Positions 32,496-40,723 are shown, counted from the stretch's first letter. The stretch: DNA of 41,782 nt from Nocardiopsis trehalosi NBRC 14201 (GCF_001552555.1 NZ_BCRK01000033.1:1-41782); one strand, 5' to 3'. Notes: generated by a model from the sequence alone, not told the origin. Program-made: numbers and translations.

Positions 32496-32858
32496 GTGTC
32501 CGGACGAGAGCAGGAGCGGTTCCCCTGTACGGAGGCGACCGTTGTCGCCGTGTACGGCGAGATCGACATCGCCACGGCCGACGCCATGCGCGAGCGTCTC
32601 CTGCGGGCCGCCGCGCGGTCCGGGCGCGCCTGCGTGGTGGTCGACCTGTCGCGGGCGGACTTCTTCGACGCCAGCGCGGTCCGCGCCCTCATGGAGGTCT
32701 ACCGCCGGCTCACCGGCGACGGCCGCCACATGGTGGTGGCCGAACCCGCCCCGCTGCCCGCGCGGGTCCTCACCGCGCTCCGGCTGCACGAGATCATCGA
32801 GGTGTACCCGCTGGTCGAGATGGCCCTGGCGCACATCCAGCGCCCCGCCCGGCGCTAG
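32496..32858 (+). CDS. STAS-domain anti-anti-sigma factor
   Basis: A 120-residue single-domain protein of the SpoIIAA/RsbV type. The STAS fold is clear: TEATVVAVYGEIDIATADAM (strands 1-2 and helix 1), CVVVDLSRADFFDASAVRALM (strand 3 and the loop with the regulatory Ser in DAS), and HMVVAEPAPLPARVLTALRL. Phosphorylation of that Ser by an anti-sigma kinase would control binding and release of a sigma factor. GTG 32496 follows GAGAGGCGG. No cognate kinase or sigma factor is encoded in the window. Lies convergent to the PH-domain gene, with a hairpin between. Confidence 0.9.
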   Translation: MSGREQERFPCTEATVVAVYGEIDIATADAMRERLLRAAARSGRACVVVDLSRADFFDASAVRALMEVYRRLTGDGRHMVVAEPAPLPARVLTALRLHEIIEVYPLVEMALAHIQRPARR

Positions 32859-32886
32859 CGCCCACCCGCTGTCCGCCCGCCGCCCA

Positions 32887-32920
32887 CCCGGCGGCGCGAG
32901 CGGCGGGGGACGCCGCCGGG
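32887..32920. terminator. Bidirectional hairpin between the STAS gene and the PH-domain operon
   Basis: A perfect 10-bp stem CCCGGCGGCG (32887-32896) with CGCCGCCGGG (32911-32920) around a 14-nt loop, between convergent genes. Confidence 0.65.
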
Positions 32921-32923
32921 CGT

Positions 32924-34486
32924 TCAGGCCGCCTCCACGAACGGGTCGAGCAGCCCCGGCACCGCGTCGGCGGCCAGGGCCACCCCCGAGGCCAGGTCGA
33001 CGTCGACCGCCGCGTACAGGCCCGCGCCCGCCGCGGTGGTCGCCCCGACGGTCGCCAGGCCGACCCGGCGCTGGAACGGCGACCGGCGGACACGCCACCC
33101 GATGATGCCCTCGCGCTGCAGCGCGACGGTCCGCCGGGCCGCCATGCCGCGCCGCAGCACCAGGTGGCCGGGGAGCAGCGCGTGGCCGAGACCGCGGTAG
33201 GCGCCCACGGCGTAACCGACCAGACCCGGGAGCGCCACGGCCGCGACCACCGCCGCCGACCACCCCGGCACCGCCGGCACCGCCCACGCCAGCGCCACCG
33301 CGCCCGCCGTGAGCGCGGCCGCCGCCCACACGCCCCGCAGCACCCGGCGCCGCAGCGCCGCCCGCGGGTGGGCGGCCAGGTGGCCGGTGAACAGGTCCGC
33401 CGGTGCGGCGAGCACGTCCGCCGCCAACCGGTGCGCCACCCCGGCGGGCAGGTCGGGGGAGAGCACGCTCTTGGCCGCCGTCGACCCGGAGTCCTCCCCG
33501 ACCATCCCGGTGGCCACCGCGGCCACCCGGGCGGAACCGAACCAGCGCAGCGGCAGGTAGGCGCGCAGCTCGGCGCCGCGCAGCCGGGTCTCCTGAACCG
33601 ACAGCGACTTCGCGGTGAGCAGGCCGCGGCGCACCCGCAGGGTGCCGTCGTCCTCCCGGCTCAGCCGGTAGTTCCACCACGCCTCGACCTGCAGCGCGGT
33701 GGCGGCCACGGCGCCGGAGACCAGGACGACCAGGGCCGCGCCGGGCAGTACGAGCGCCAGCCGGGGCAGCGCGTACTCGTAGACGGCCACGGCGACCCCC
33801 GCCGCCCACTGGTCGCCGAACCAGGTCAGCAACGAGTAGGCGCCGCCGATGGCGCCCACCCCCAGGACGGGCACGAGGTGGCTGAGCGGGGCGTAGCGGA
33901 ACCACGCGGGGTCGAGCGCGGCGAGTTCGCCGCCGCCCTCGGTGGCCGGTCCGCCCGACCGGGCGTCGGCGCGGTCCAGCAGCCGGACGCGCAACCGCTC
34001 GCCCTCGTCGGCGGTGACGTAGGACAGCTGGACCAGGTCGCCGGCCGCCCCGCCGCCGCTCCCGGTGGCGGCGGTGACCGAGCACAGGCCCAGCACGCGC
34101 GCCCAGATCGGGGCGGTGACGTCCACCGTGCGGACGCGCTCCAGCGGAACGGACCGCGCGGAGCGGGCCAGGACGCCGGACTCCATCTCCAGGCGCTCGG
34201 CGGTCACCCGGTAGCGGGTCGCGCGGTACCGCAGCACCTCGGTCGCCATGATCAGCCCGATGAGGACCACGGCGGCGGGCAGCGGCAGGAGGCCCCACGG
34301 CAGGGCGCCGACGAACGCCAGCACGCCGGTCAGCAGCACCGCCGGGACGGCGATCACCGCGGTGAGGACGATCAGGTCGGCCCAGACGGTCAGCGGGCTG
34401 ATGCGCCGCCACGCCTCGGGCGCGGTGGCGGCACCGGCCGGGGCCGGGCCGCGCAGCGGGTGGGCGGGGGCGGGACGGGCGCTCAT
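32924..34486 (-). CDS. Large bacterial-PH-domain (DUF304/bPH2) membrane protein, YdbT-like
   Basis: A 520-residue membrane protein. Domain repeats of the bPH2 type, each ending in a conserved VERVR(T/S)-like strand, follow pairs of hydrophobic helices: TATRYRVTAERLEMESGVLA with VPLERVRTVDVTAP; YRLSREDDGTLRVRRGLLTA with SVQETRLRGAELR; and a third, LLPGHLVLRRGMAARRTVA. Hydrophobic pairs lie at about 36-80, 190-260 and 390-440. ATG 34486 follows GAAGGAGG and overlaps the stop of the preceding 53-codon ORF (ATGA). The family (YdbT in Bacillus) is membrane-bound and of poorly known role, possibly in envelope stress. Last gene of the operon. Confidence 0.9.
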   Translation of the reverse strand: MSARPAPAHPLRGPAPAGAATAPEAWRRISPLTVWADLIVLTAVIAVPAVLLTGVLAFVGALPWGLLPLPAAVVLIGLIMATEVLRYRATRYRVTAERLEMESGVLARSARSVPLERVRTVDVTAPIWARVLGLCSVTAATGSGGGAAGDLVQLSYVTADEGERLRVRLLDRADARSGGPATEGGGELAALDPAWFRYAPLSHLVPVLGVGAIGGAYSLLTWFGDQWAAGVAVAVYEYALPRLALVLPGAALVVLVSGAVAATALQVEAWWNYRLSREDDGTLRVRRGLLTAKSLSVQETRLRGAELRAYLPLRWFGSARVAAVATGMVGEDSGSTAAKSVLSPDLPAGVAHRLAADVLAAPADLFTGHLAAHPRAALRRRVLRGVWAAAALTAGAVALAWAVPAVPGWSAAVVAAVALPGLVGYAVGAYRGLGHALLPGHLVLRRGMAARRTVALQREGIIGWRVRRSPFQRRVGLATVGATTAAGAGLYAAVDVDLASGVALAADAVPGLLDPFVEAA

Positions 34487-34644
34487 GCGGGGTCCTCCTT
34501 CGGCGGTTCGGTGGGGCTGGGGGCGGGTGCCCGGCCGGCGCCGCCGGCGCGGGCGCGGGCGGCGAGGGCGATGAGGTCCGCCCACAGCGCCGGGGGTTCG
34601 AGCGCGCGCCACGCCTCGGTGGCGGCGAGCGGGTGCGCGGTCAC
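34483..34644 (-). CDS. 53-residue coupled small protein between the PH-domain genes
   Basis: The GTG start (34644) overlaps the stop of the upstream PH gene (GTGA), and its stop overlaps the start of the downstream PH gene (ATGA), so the ORF fits exactly between them. The sequence AHPLAATEAWRALEPPALWA-DLIAL parallels the N-terminus of the downstream protein (AHPL...EAWRRISPLTVWA-DLIVL), which suggests that it arose by duplication of the 5' end of that gene. The rest is Ala/Arg/Gly then Pro/Glu-rich. The downstream protein continues into a membrane helix where this one stops. It could be a regulator or a translation-coupling peptide; no function is known. Confidence 0.7.
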   Translation of the reverse strand: MTAHPLAATEAWRALEPPALWADLIALAARARAGGAGRAPAPSPTEPPKEDPA

Positions 34645-35174
34645 GTGGCGTCCCCCTTCGCGGCCTCGGTACTGGCGGTGAGCCGGTCGGCGAGCGCGGT
34701 GGCGCGGCGGTGGTCCAGGCCGTCGATGCTGAGCGGCCCGGCCGCCGAGGCGGTGGTCACGGTGACGCTGGACAGGCCGAACAGGCGCTGGAGCGGGCCG
34801 CGCCCGGTGTCCACGGTCTGGATGCGCGACATCGGGGCCACCCGCCACTCCTGCCACAGCCAGCCGGAGGAGGTGTAGACGGCCGCCTCGGTGACCTCCC
34901 ACCGGTGGACCCGGTAGCGCCAGACGGGCACGACGGCGGCGATCAGCAGGCCGACGCCGCCCAGGACCCCGGCCGCCGCCCACAGCCAGACCCGGGCGGG
35001 GTCGAGAACGGGCCCGGCGGCCGACGGCAGGGCGGCGGCGACGGCGGGCAGGCCGGCGGCGGCCGGCAGCGCGGCGGCCGGGACCGCCAGGAGCAGGGTG
35101 CGGGCCGTCCACCAGGTGATGGCGCGGCGGGCGACGCGGTGGCGGGGCGGTCGAAGGCGCAGGGGGCGGGACAC
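34641..35174 (-). CDS. Small bacterial-PH-domain (DUF304/bPH2) membrane protein, YdbS-like
   Basis: A 177-residue protein with two hydrophobic stretches (about 20-55 and 65-90) followed by one bPH2 domain: YRVHRWEVTEAAVYTSSGWL, WQEWRVAPMSRIQTVDTGRG and the end PLQRLFGLSSVTVTTASAAG. This is the YdbS pattern, normally paired with a YdbT-like protein, as here. GTG 35174 has the ribosome site GGGAGGA. First gene of a three-gene coupled operon, divergent from the SPFH gene across an 88-bp region with a perfect palindrome. The PH fold in bacteria probably mediates protein or lipid contacts at the membrane. Confidence 0.9.
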   Translation of the reverse strand: MSRPLRLRPPRHRVARRAITWWTARTLLLAVPAAALPAAAGLPAVAAALPSAAGPVLDPARVWLWAAAGVLGGVGLLIAAVVPVWRYRVHRWEVTEAAVYTSSGWLWQEWRVAPMSRIQTVDTGRGPLQRLFGLSSVTVTTASAAGPLSIDGLDHRRATALADRLTASTEAAKGDAT

Positions 35175-35201
35175 GGTTCCTCCCGATGTCGGGGGCGGGC
35201 T

Positions 35202-35230
35202 TCGATAAAGTGATATCACAATGCTAGAAT
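35202..35230. promoter_or_regulatory. Shared divergent promoter with palindrome GTGATATCAC
   Basis: The perfect 10-bp palindrome GTGATATCAC (35210-35219) lies in an AT-rich patch between the divergent PH and SPFH operons. On the + strand -10 TAGAAT (35225-35230) follows it. On the - strand TATCGA-like hexamers lie on its other side. A dimeric protein bound here would cover both promoters; the ribbon-helix-helix protein at 36213 is the natural candidate. Confidence 0.6.
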
Positions 35231-35262
35231 CACGTCATCTTATGACCGAAGGAGGACACCCC

Positions 35263-36195
35263 ATGAGCCCCACCACCCCGGCCGGCGTCGACATGCCCGC
35301 CCCCAAGGTCGGCGAGTACACCGCCTCGGGCGCCCCCGGAATCCCCCTCGCCCTGCTCGCGCTGCTGCTGCTCCTGGGCGGCGCCGGCGTCGGGCTGTTC
35401 GGCGCCATCGCGCTCAGCGGCTCCGGCGCGCTCGCCGTCACGGCCGCCATCGCGGCCGGCGTCCTGCTCCTCCTCGCGGGGGTGCTGGTCGCCGCCGGGC
35501 TGACCATCGTCGCCCCCAACGAGGCCCGCGTCCTGCAGTTCCTCGGGCGCTACGTGGGCACCGTGCGCGAGGACGGCCTGCGCTGGGTCAACCCGCTCAC
35601 CACCCGCCGCGCCGTCTCCACCCGCATCCGCAACCACGAGACCTCCGTCATGAAGGTCAACGACCTCGACGGCAACCCCATCGAGATCTCGGCGGTGGTC
35701 GTCTGGCAGGTCGAGGACACCGCCCGCGCCGTGTTCGAGGTCGATGACTTCGTCCGGTTCGTCTCCATCCAGGCCGAGACCGCCGTCCGCCACATCGCCA
35801 CCAACTACCCCTACGACGCGCACGTCGAGGGCAGCCTGTCGCTGCGCGACAACGCCGACGAGATCACCGAGAAGCTGTCCCGCGAGATCTCGGCGCGGGT
35901 GGAGTCCGCGGGCGTCCGGGTGATCGAGTCCCGGTTCACCCACCTCGCCTACGCCCAGGAGATCGCCCAGGCCATGCTCCAGCGCCAGCAGGCGGGCGCG
36001 GTCGTCGCCGCCCGCCAGCTCATCGTGGAGGGCGCGGTCGGTATGGTCGACCTGGCGCTGCAGCGCCTGTCGGAGCAGGACGTGGTCGAGTTGGACGAGG
36101 AGCGCAAGGCGTCGATGGTCAGCAACCTGCTCGTCGTCCTGTGCTCCGACCGGCCCACCGCCCCGGTCGTCAACACCGGCTCGCTGTACCAGTAG
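35263..36195 (+). CDS. SPFH-domain (stomatin/prohibitin-like) membrane protein
   Basis: A 310-residue protein. Two hydrophobic segments (about 26-80) precede the SPFH domain: IVAPNEARVLQFLGRYVGTV, REDGLRWVNPLTTRRAVSTR, DLDGNPIEISAVVVWQVEDT, ARAVFEVDDFVRFVSIQAET. Helical ISARVESAGVRVIESRFTHL and AMLQRQQAGAVVAARQLIVE complete it. The SPFH family forms membrane-attached rings and microdomains and scaffolds proteases or other membrane proteins. ATG 35263 follows GAAGGAGG; the frame extends upstream through the promoter. It forms an operon with the RHH gene 17 bp later and diverges from the PH-domain operon. Confidence 0.94.
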   Translation: MSPTTPAGVDMPAPKVGEYTASGAPGIPLALLALLLLLGGAGVGLFGAIALSGSGALAVTAAIAAGVLLLLAGVLVAAGLTIVAPNEARVLQFLGRYVGTVREDGLRWVNPLTTRRAVSTRIRNHETSVMKVNDLDGNPIEISAVVVWQVEDTARAVFEVDDFVRFVSIQAETAVRHIATNYPYDAHVEGSLSLRDNADEITEKLSREISARVESAGVRVIESRFTHLAYAQEIAQAMLQRQQAGAVVAARQLIVEGAVGMVDLALQRLSEQDVVELDEERKASMVSNLLVVLCSDRPTAPVVNTGSLYQ

Positions 36196-36212
36196 CGGAC
36201 GGGCTGATCACC

Positions 36213-36461
36213 GTGGCCGAGCGGAAGAAGATCCTGCTGCGTCTGGACCCCGCTGTGCACGACGCGCTCGTCCGGTGGGCGGGCGACGAACTGCGCAGCA
36301 CCAACGCGCAGATCGAGTTCCTCCTCCGCCGCGCGCTGTCCGACGCGGGCCGGATGCCCAAGAACAGCGGCGGCCTCCCGCGCCGCGGGCGCCCGCCCAA
36401 ACGCGCCGCGTCCGCCGACGGCGCGGAGGGGGGCGACGAGGACGACGCCGACGGCGCGTGA
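36213..36461 (+). CDS. Ribbon-helix-helix protein with AT-hook-like tail
   Basis: An 82-residue protein. The N-terminal half, ERKKILLRLDPAVHDALVRW then AGDELRSTNAQIEFLLRRAL, is an Arc/CopG-type ribbon-helix-helix (strand KKILLRL, two helices, turn RSTN). The tail contains PRRGRPPKRA, whose RGRP core resembles an AT-hook, and an acidic end. Such dimers bind short palindromes, so GTGATATCAC upstream of the operon is a likely site and autoregulation is likely. It follows the SPFH stop by 17 bp. GTG 36213 has only a weak ribosome site. Confidence 0.88.
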   Translation: MAERKKILLRLDPAVHDALVRWAGDELRSTNAQIEFLLRRALSDAGRMPKNSGGLPRRGRPPKRAASADGAEGGDEDDADGA

Positions 36462-36462
36462 C

Positions 36463-36490
36463 CGGGGCGGGCCCGCGCGGCCCGGCCCCG
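36463..36490 (+). terminator. Hairpin after the SPFH-RHH operon
   Basis: CGGGGC/GCCCCG extended by GGGCC/GGCCC with a single bulged G and loop CGCGC, starting 1 bp after the stop codon. Confidence 0.6.
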
Positions 36491-36689
36491 CTCACGCGAT
36501 CGCCCGCCGCGCCCGACCGCGGCGGGCGTCGCCACGTGCCGTCACGACGGCGGTGCGGCCTGTCAAGATGCGCGCTTAGTCCAAAATGCCCTGTTATTTC
36601 GACAAGATATGACTATGTTCCTGCGGTGGGTCGCTGTGCTTACCTGATCCGGCTGGTGCCAAAAGCATCCAAATCCAAGGATGGGTCCC
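36491..36689 (+). promoter_or_regulatory. Promoter region of the amidase gene
   Basis: The 36570-36680 part is markedly AT-rich. CTGTTA (36591-36596) and TATGTT (36614-36619) with a 17-bp spacer form a possible promoter, leaving a leader of about 65 nt to ATG 36690. Confidence 0.4.
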
Positions 36690-37526
36690 ATGTCAGGACA
36701 AAGACGGACGATGACCTCCGACGGCACGCCCGGCGACCTGAGCCGGCGCAACCTCCTCCGCGGCACGGCCCTCATCGCCGGAGGCGCCCTCATCGGCGGA
36801 GCCCACGTCGCCACCGCCGGAGCCGCCCTGGCCGCCCCGCAGCCCACCATCTACGCGCGCAGCGCGTGGTCCGCCCGACCGCCGACGAGCGCCGCGACGG
36901 TCCTCGCCACCCCGCCGACCTACATCGTGGTCCACCACACGGCCACCGCGAACAGCACCAACTACACGCAGGCGCACGCGTTCTCGCTGTCCCGGTCGAT
37001 CCAGAACTACCACATGGACAGCAACGGCTGGGCGGACACCGGCCAGCAGCTCACCATCAGCCGCGGCGGCTACATCATGGAGGGCCGCAACCGGTCGCTG
37101 CCGGCCATCCGCGCCGGCGACCAGGTGGTGGGCGCGCACGTCGCCAACTACAACAACGTCGCGGTCGGCATCGAGAACGAAGGCCTCTACACCTCCGCCA
37201 CGCCGACCACCGCCCTCTACAACTCGCTGGTCGCCACCTGCGCCTGGCTGTGCACCGTGTACAACCGGCCCACGTCGGCCATCATCGGCCACCGCGACCT
37301 CAACGCCACCGCCTGCCCCGGCGACCGGCTCTACGCCATGCTGCCCCAGCTGCGCCGCGACGTCGGCGCCCGCCTGGCCGCCACCGGCCTCGCCGCCCTG
37401 CGCGGCGCCGACCTGGCCGCCCACGAGCTGCCCCCCTACCCGGCCACCCCCCGCGCCGGCCGCACCACCCCGTTCGAGCACGGCCCCGCGCTGGGCTCCC
37501 GCGACCCCAACCACGCGACCGGCTGA
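36690..37526 (+). CDS. Tat-exported N-acetylmuramoyl-L-alanine amidase (Amidase_2/PGRP fold)
   Basis: Zinc amidase that cuts the bond between MurNAc and L-Ala in peptidoglycan; 278 residues. A twin-arginine signal is clear: SRRNLLRGTALIAGGALIGG with cleavage probably after AGAALA near residue 50. The mature domain starts IYARSAWSARPPTS. Zinc ligands are the first His of YIVVHHTATAN and later IIGHRDLNATACPGDRLY (His and Cys). VAVGIENEGLY is typical of the PGRP-type core. The C-terminal 40 residues are Pro-rich. ATG 36690, with AAGGA at 8 nt, is preferred over ATG 36681, which overlaps that site. It stands alone; likely wall turnover or muralytic. Confidence 0.94.
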   Translation: MSGQRRTMTSDGTPGDLSRRNLLRGTALIAGGALIGGAHVATAGAALAAPQPTIYARSAWSARPPTSAATVLATPPTYIVVHHTATANSTNYTQAHAFSLSRSIQNYHMDSNGWADTGQQLTISRGGYIMEGRNRSLPAIRAGDQVVGAHVANYNNVAVGIENEGLYTSATPTTALYNSLVATCAWLCTVYNRPTSAIIGHRDLNATACPGDRLYAMLPQLRRDVGARLAATGLAALRGADLAAHELPPYPATPRAGRTTPFEHGPALGSRDPNHATG

Positions 37527-37535
37527 CCGACCCCC

Positions 37536-37557
37536 CGCGGCGGCCCCGTCCGCCGCG
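37536..37557. terminator. Hairpin after the amidase gene
   Basis: A perfect 8-bp stem, CGCGGCGG (37536-37543) with CCGCCGCG (37550-37557), 6-nt loop, 10 bp after the stop. The rest of the 287-bp gap up to 37813 is Pro/Arg-codon-rich GC sequence without a gene. Confidence 0.55.
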
Positions 37558-37813
37558 CCGCCCCGCTCGGCGGCACCGCGGCGTCCCGCGCCCCCGCCGC
37601 CCTCCCGACCGGCCCTCTGACGCGTCCGGTCGCCATCCCCCCGCCAACGCCGGCCCGCCCGCCGCACCGCCCGCCCGCCGCGTCCGCGCGGCGCGCCCGC
37701 GCCCGGCGGCCCCGGGCCGCCTGCTCTCCGCGCCACCGGCGCGGCCCCGCCGTGCCGCGGCGTCGCGGACCTCCCCGCACCGGCATCCCGCGACGCCCCG
37801 GCCGGCCTGTGGT

Positions 37814-39538
37814 TCACCCCGCCCAGCCGTGCCGCTCCCGCACCCGCTTCTTCAGCAGCTTCCCGGCGGCGTTGCGCGGCAGCTCCTCCTCGGTGATGCG
37901 GATGTGCGCCGGGATCTTGAACGCCGCCAACCGCCCGTCCAGGTGGGCGCGCAGCGCCGCCTCGTCCAAGGGGCGCCCCGGGATCGCCCGCACCACGGCG
38001 GCGACCTCCTCGCCCAGCACGTCGTGCGGCACCCCCACCACCGCGACCTCGGCCACCGCCGGGTGCTCGTGGACGGCGGCCTCGACCTCGGCGCAGTACA
38101 CGTTCTCGCCGGCGCGGATGATCATGTCCTTGGCGCGGTCCACGACGTAGAGGAACCCCTCCTCGTCCAGCCGGCCGAGGTCGCCCGTGCGCAGCCAGCC
38201 CTCCGTGAACGTCTCGGCCGTGGCGTCCGGCCGCCCCCAGTACCCCTGGACCACCCCCGGCCCGCGGATCCACACCTCGCCCACCTCGCCGGGCGCCAGC
38301 TCGGTGCCCGCCGGATCGACCACCTTGACGTCGACCGTGGCCACCGGCAGTCCCGCGCTCTCGGGGCGCAGCAGGTAGTCGCTGCCCCCGTTGATGGTGG
38401 CCGTCGCCGAGCACTCCGTCAGCCCGTACCCCTGCCCCAGCATGAGGTCGTGCAGGCTGCCGCGCGCCCGCTGCACCAGCGCCGGCGCGGCCGGCGCCCC
38501 GCCCGACCCCAGAACCAGCAGGCTCGACAGGTCGTGCTCGGCCAGCCGCGGCGACGCCAGCATCTGGGTGATCATCGCGGGCACCGCCGTGATCGCCGAC
38601 ACCTTCTCCGCCTCGATGTGCCGCAGCGCCGCGTCGACGTCCCACCGGTACATCAGCACCAGCGTGCCCCCGTTGTACAGGGTCGGCAGCATGACCGTCT
38701 GCGCCCCCGTCGCGTGGAACAGCGGCAGCACGCACAGCACCACCGCGGGCGGCAGCGCGTCGAGGAACGCGGTCACCTCGTCCAGCTCCAGGCCGAGCCG
38801 CATCAGCGACCGGTACCGGGAGAACGAGCCCGCCACGATGTTGGACGCCAGGTTGCGGTGCGAGCCCACCGCGCCCTTGGGCACCCCCGTGGTGCCCGAC
38901 GTGTAGAAGATCGCCACCGGGTCGTCCGGCGCGAGGTCGGCCGGCGGCAGCTCCGGGCCGTTCGGCGCCCCCTCCAGCGCCTCGGCCCAGTGCCGCACCC
39001 CCGCCGGCAGCGGGCCGTCGACGCGCACGGCGACGACGGCGACGCCCAGCCGGGGCAGCGCACCGGCCAGGCGCTCGATCCGCTCGGCGTCGGCCACCAG
39101 CACCTTCGCCCCGCTGTCGGAGAGCCCGAACTCCAGCTCGCCGCCGGTCCACCAGGAGTTCAGCGGCACCACGATCGCCCCGAGGCTCGCCGCCGCGAAG
39201 AACGCCACCACCCACTCCGGGTAGTTGCGCATGGCGATCGCCACCCGGTCGCCCTTGGCCACCCCGTAGTCCCCGGCGAGCCGGTGCGCCAGCGCCGCCG
39301 CCCGCGCGAAGTACTCCGCGTGGGTCCACCGCTCGTCCCCGTACACCAGCGCCGTGCCGGCACCCCCGCGGCTGCCCTCCAGCACCGTGCGCAGCGTGTC
39401 CGGGGCGTGCCGCCACACCCGCGTCGGCACGCCGCCCACGGCCGCGACCTCCATCTCGAACGGGCTCCCCGCCACCAGCATCCGGGCGGTCACCGCCGCC
39501 ACGGAACGCAGCGGGCGGGCGATCTCCGATTCCGTCAT
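37814..39538 (-). CDS. Acyl-CoA synthetase (AMP-forming, FadD-like)
   Basis: ATP-dependent fatty-acid or carboxylic-acid CoA ligase of the ANL superfamily, 574 residues. The P-loop motif is IFYTSGTTGVPKGAVGSHRN; the second ATP motif is GYGLTECSATATINGG; the adenylation aspartate motif is GWLRTGDLGRLDEEGFLYVV followed by DRAKDMIIRAGENVYCAEVE. The C-terminal domain carries the catalytic Lys in LPRNAAGKLLKKR. ATG 39538 with GGGAG at 5 nt is preferred over GTG 39544. It lies 84 bp downstream of the alcohol dehydrogenase gene on the same strand, so the two probably form an operon for oxidation and activation of an alcohol- or aldehyde-derived acid. Confidence 0.94.
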   Translation of the reverse strand: MTESEIARPLRSVAAVTARMLVAGSPFEMEVAAVGGVPTRVWRHAPDTLRTVLEGSRGGAGTALVYGDERWTHAEYFARAAALAHRLAGDYGVAKGDRVAIAMRNYPEWVVAFFAAASLGAIVVPLNSWWTGGELEFGLSDSGAKVLVADAERIERLAGALPRLGVAVVAVRVDGPLPAGVRHWAEALEGAPNGPELPPADLAPDDPVAIFYTSGTTGVPKGAVGSHRNLASNIVAGSFSRYRSLMRLGLELDEVTAFLDALPPAVVLCVLPLFHATGAQTVMLPTLYNGGTLVLMYRWDVDAALRHIEAEKVSAITAVPAMITQMLASPRLAEHDLSSLLVLGSGGAPAAPALVQRARGSLHDLMLGQGYGLTECSATATINGGSDYLLRPESAGLPVATVDVKVVDPAGTELAPGEVGEVWIRGPGVVQGYWGRPDATAETFTEGWLRTGDLGRLDEEGFLYVVDRAKDMIIRAGENVYCAEVEAAVHEHPAVAEVAVVGVPHDVLGEEVAAVVRAIPGRPLDEAALRAHLDGRLAAFKIPAHIRITEEELPRNAAGKLLKKRVRERHGWAG

Positions 39539-39622
39539 GTCCACTCCCGTCGGTCGGCCCCCGGAGGGGCCGGGGGCGGGTGCAGGAACGCGGAGGGCGG
39601 CCCCTCGGGACCGCCCGGGGCC

Positions 39623-40723
39623 TCAGCCGAACCGGATGAGGGAGCGCCCGCCGCGGCCCTCCCGCATCCGCTCGAACGCGGCCGGGACGTCGTCCAGGCC
39701 GATCTCGTCGGTGACCATGGACGACAGGTCGATGCGGCCGTCGCGCACGTGCCCGGCCAGCACCGGGACGTCGCGGGCCGGGTCGGCCGCGCCGTACACG
39801 CAGCCGCGCAGCGTGCGCGCGAAATGGAACAGCTCCAGCGCGCTGAACCCGACGACGTCGTCCTTGGCGCCGACCCCGACCACCGTGGTGGTGCCGCCGC
39901 GGCGGGTGGCGTCCCAGGCGGTGCGCACCGCCGCCGACGCGCCCACCACCTCGAACGCGTGGTCGGCGCCCCGCCCCCCGGTCAGCTCGCGCACCCGCTT
40001 GGCGGCGGCGCGGCCGTCGCCGCCGGAGGCGACGAAGTGGGTGGCGCCCGAGGCCAGCGCCAGCCCCTCCTTCGCGGGGGAGACGTCGATCGCGACGATC
40101 GGGTCCGCCCCCGCCAGGCGGGCGCCCTGGAGGGTGGCCAGGCCGACCCCGCCCAGACCCACCACGGCGACGGACTCGCCCGTGCGCACCCCGGCGGAGT
40201 TGACCACCGCCCCCCACCCCGTGAGGACCGCGCAGCCGAGCAGCGCGGCCGCCGCCGGGTCGACCCCGTCGGGCAGCGGCACCAGCGCGCCGACCGGGAC
40301 CACGGTGGCCTCGGCGAACGCGGCCGTACCCAGCCCCGCGTGCACGGGGGTGCCGTCGGCGAGCGCGGCGTAGGGGCGCAGCGCGCCGTCCATCGCGTGC
40401 TCGCACAGCCACGGTTCGCCGTTGGCGCAGAACCAGCAGGACCGGCATGGCGGCGCCCAGTTGAGGACCACGCGGTCGCCGGGCGCCACGCCGGTCACCC
40501 CGGGGCCCACCTCCTCGACGGTGCCGGCGCCCTCGTGGCCGAGGACGGCGGGCATCGCCTGCGGCAGCGTGCCGTTGGCCAGCGACAGATCGGAGTGGCA
40601 CACCCCGGCGGCGGCCAGCCGGACGCGCACGTGGCCCGCGCCAGGGTCGGGCAGCGCCACCTCCTCGATGCGCGGCGGCGCGCCGACCCCGGTGAAGACG
40701 GCGGCCCGGACACTGGTGCTCAT
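39623..40723 (-). CDS. Zinc-dependent alcohol dehydrogenase (MDR superfamily)
   Basis: NAD(P)-dependent dehydrogenase of 366 residues. Catalytic zinc ligands are Cys in AAGVCHSDLSLANG, His/Glu in AVLGHEGAGTVEEVGPGV and the Cys of LLGCAVLTGWGAV. The structural zinc lobe has the four cysteines of CRSCWFCANGEPWLC. The Rossmann motif is VAVVGLGGVGLATLQGARLA. It resembles the long-chain AdhE/class III-like group. ATG 40723 follows GGGAG. It heads an operon with the acyl-CoA synthetase. A TetR-type palindrome overlaps its promoter, suggesting regulation by a fatty-acid- or steroid-type TetR repressor encoded elsewhere. Confidence 0.95.
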   Translation of the reverse strand: MSTSVRAAVFTGVGAPPRIEEVALPDPGAGHVRVRLAAAGVCHSDLSLANGTLPQAMPAVLGHEGAGTVEEVGPGVTGVAPGDRVVLNWAPPCRSCWFCANGEPWLCEHAMDGALRPYAALADGTPVHAGLGTAAFAEATVVPVGALVPLPDGVDPAAAALLGCAVLTGWGAVVNSAGVRTGESVAVVGLGGVGLATLQGARLAGADPIVAIDVSPAKEGLALASGATHFVASGGDGRAAAKRVRELTGGRGADHAFEVVGASAAVRTAWDATRRGGTTTVVGVGAKDDVVGFSALELFHFARTLRGCVYGAADPARDVPVLAGHVRDGRIDLSSMVTDEIGLDDVPAAFERMREGRGGRSLIRFG

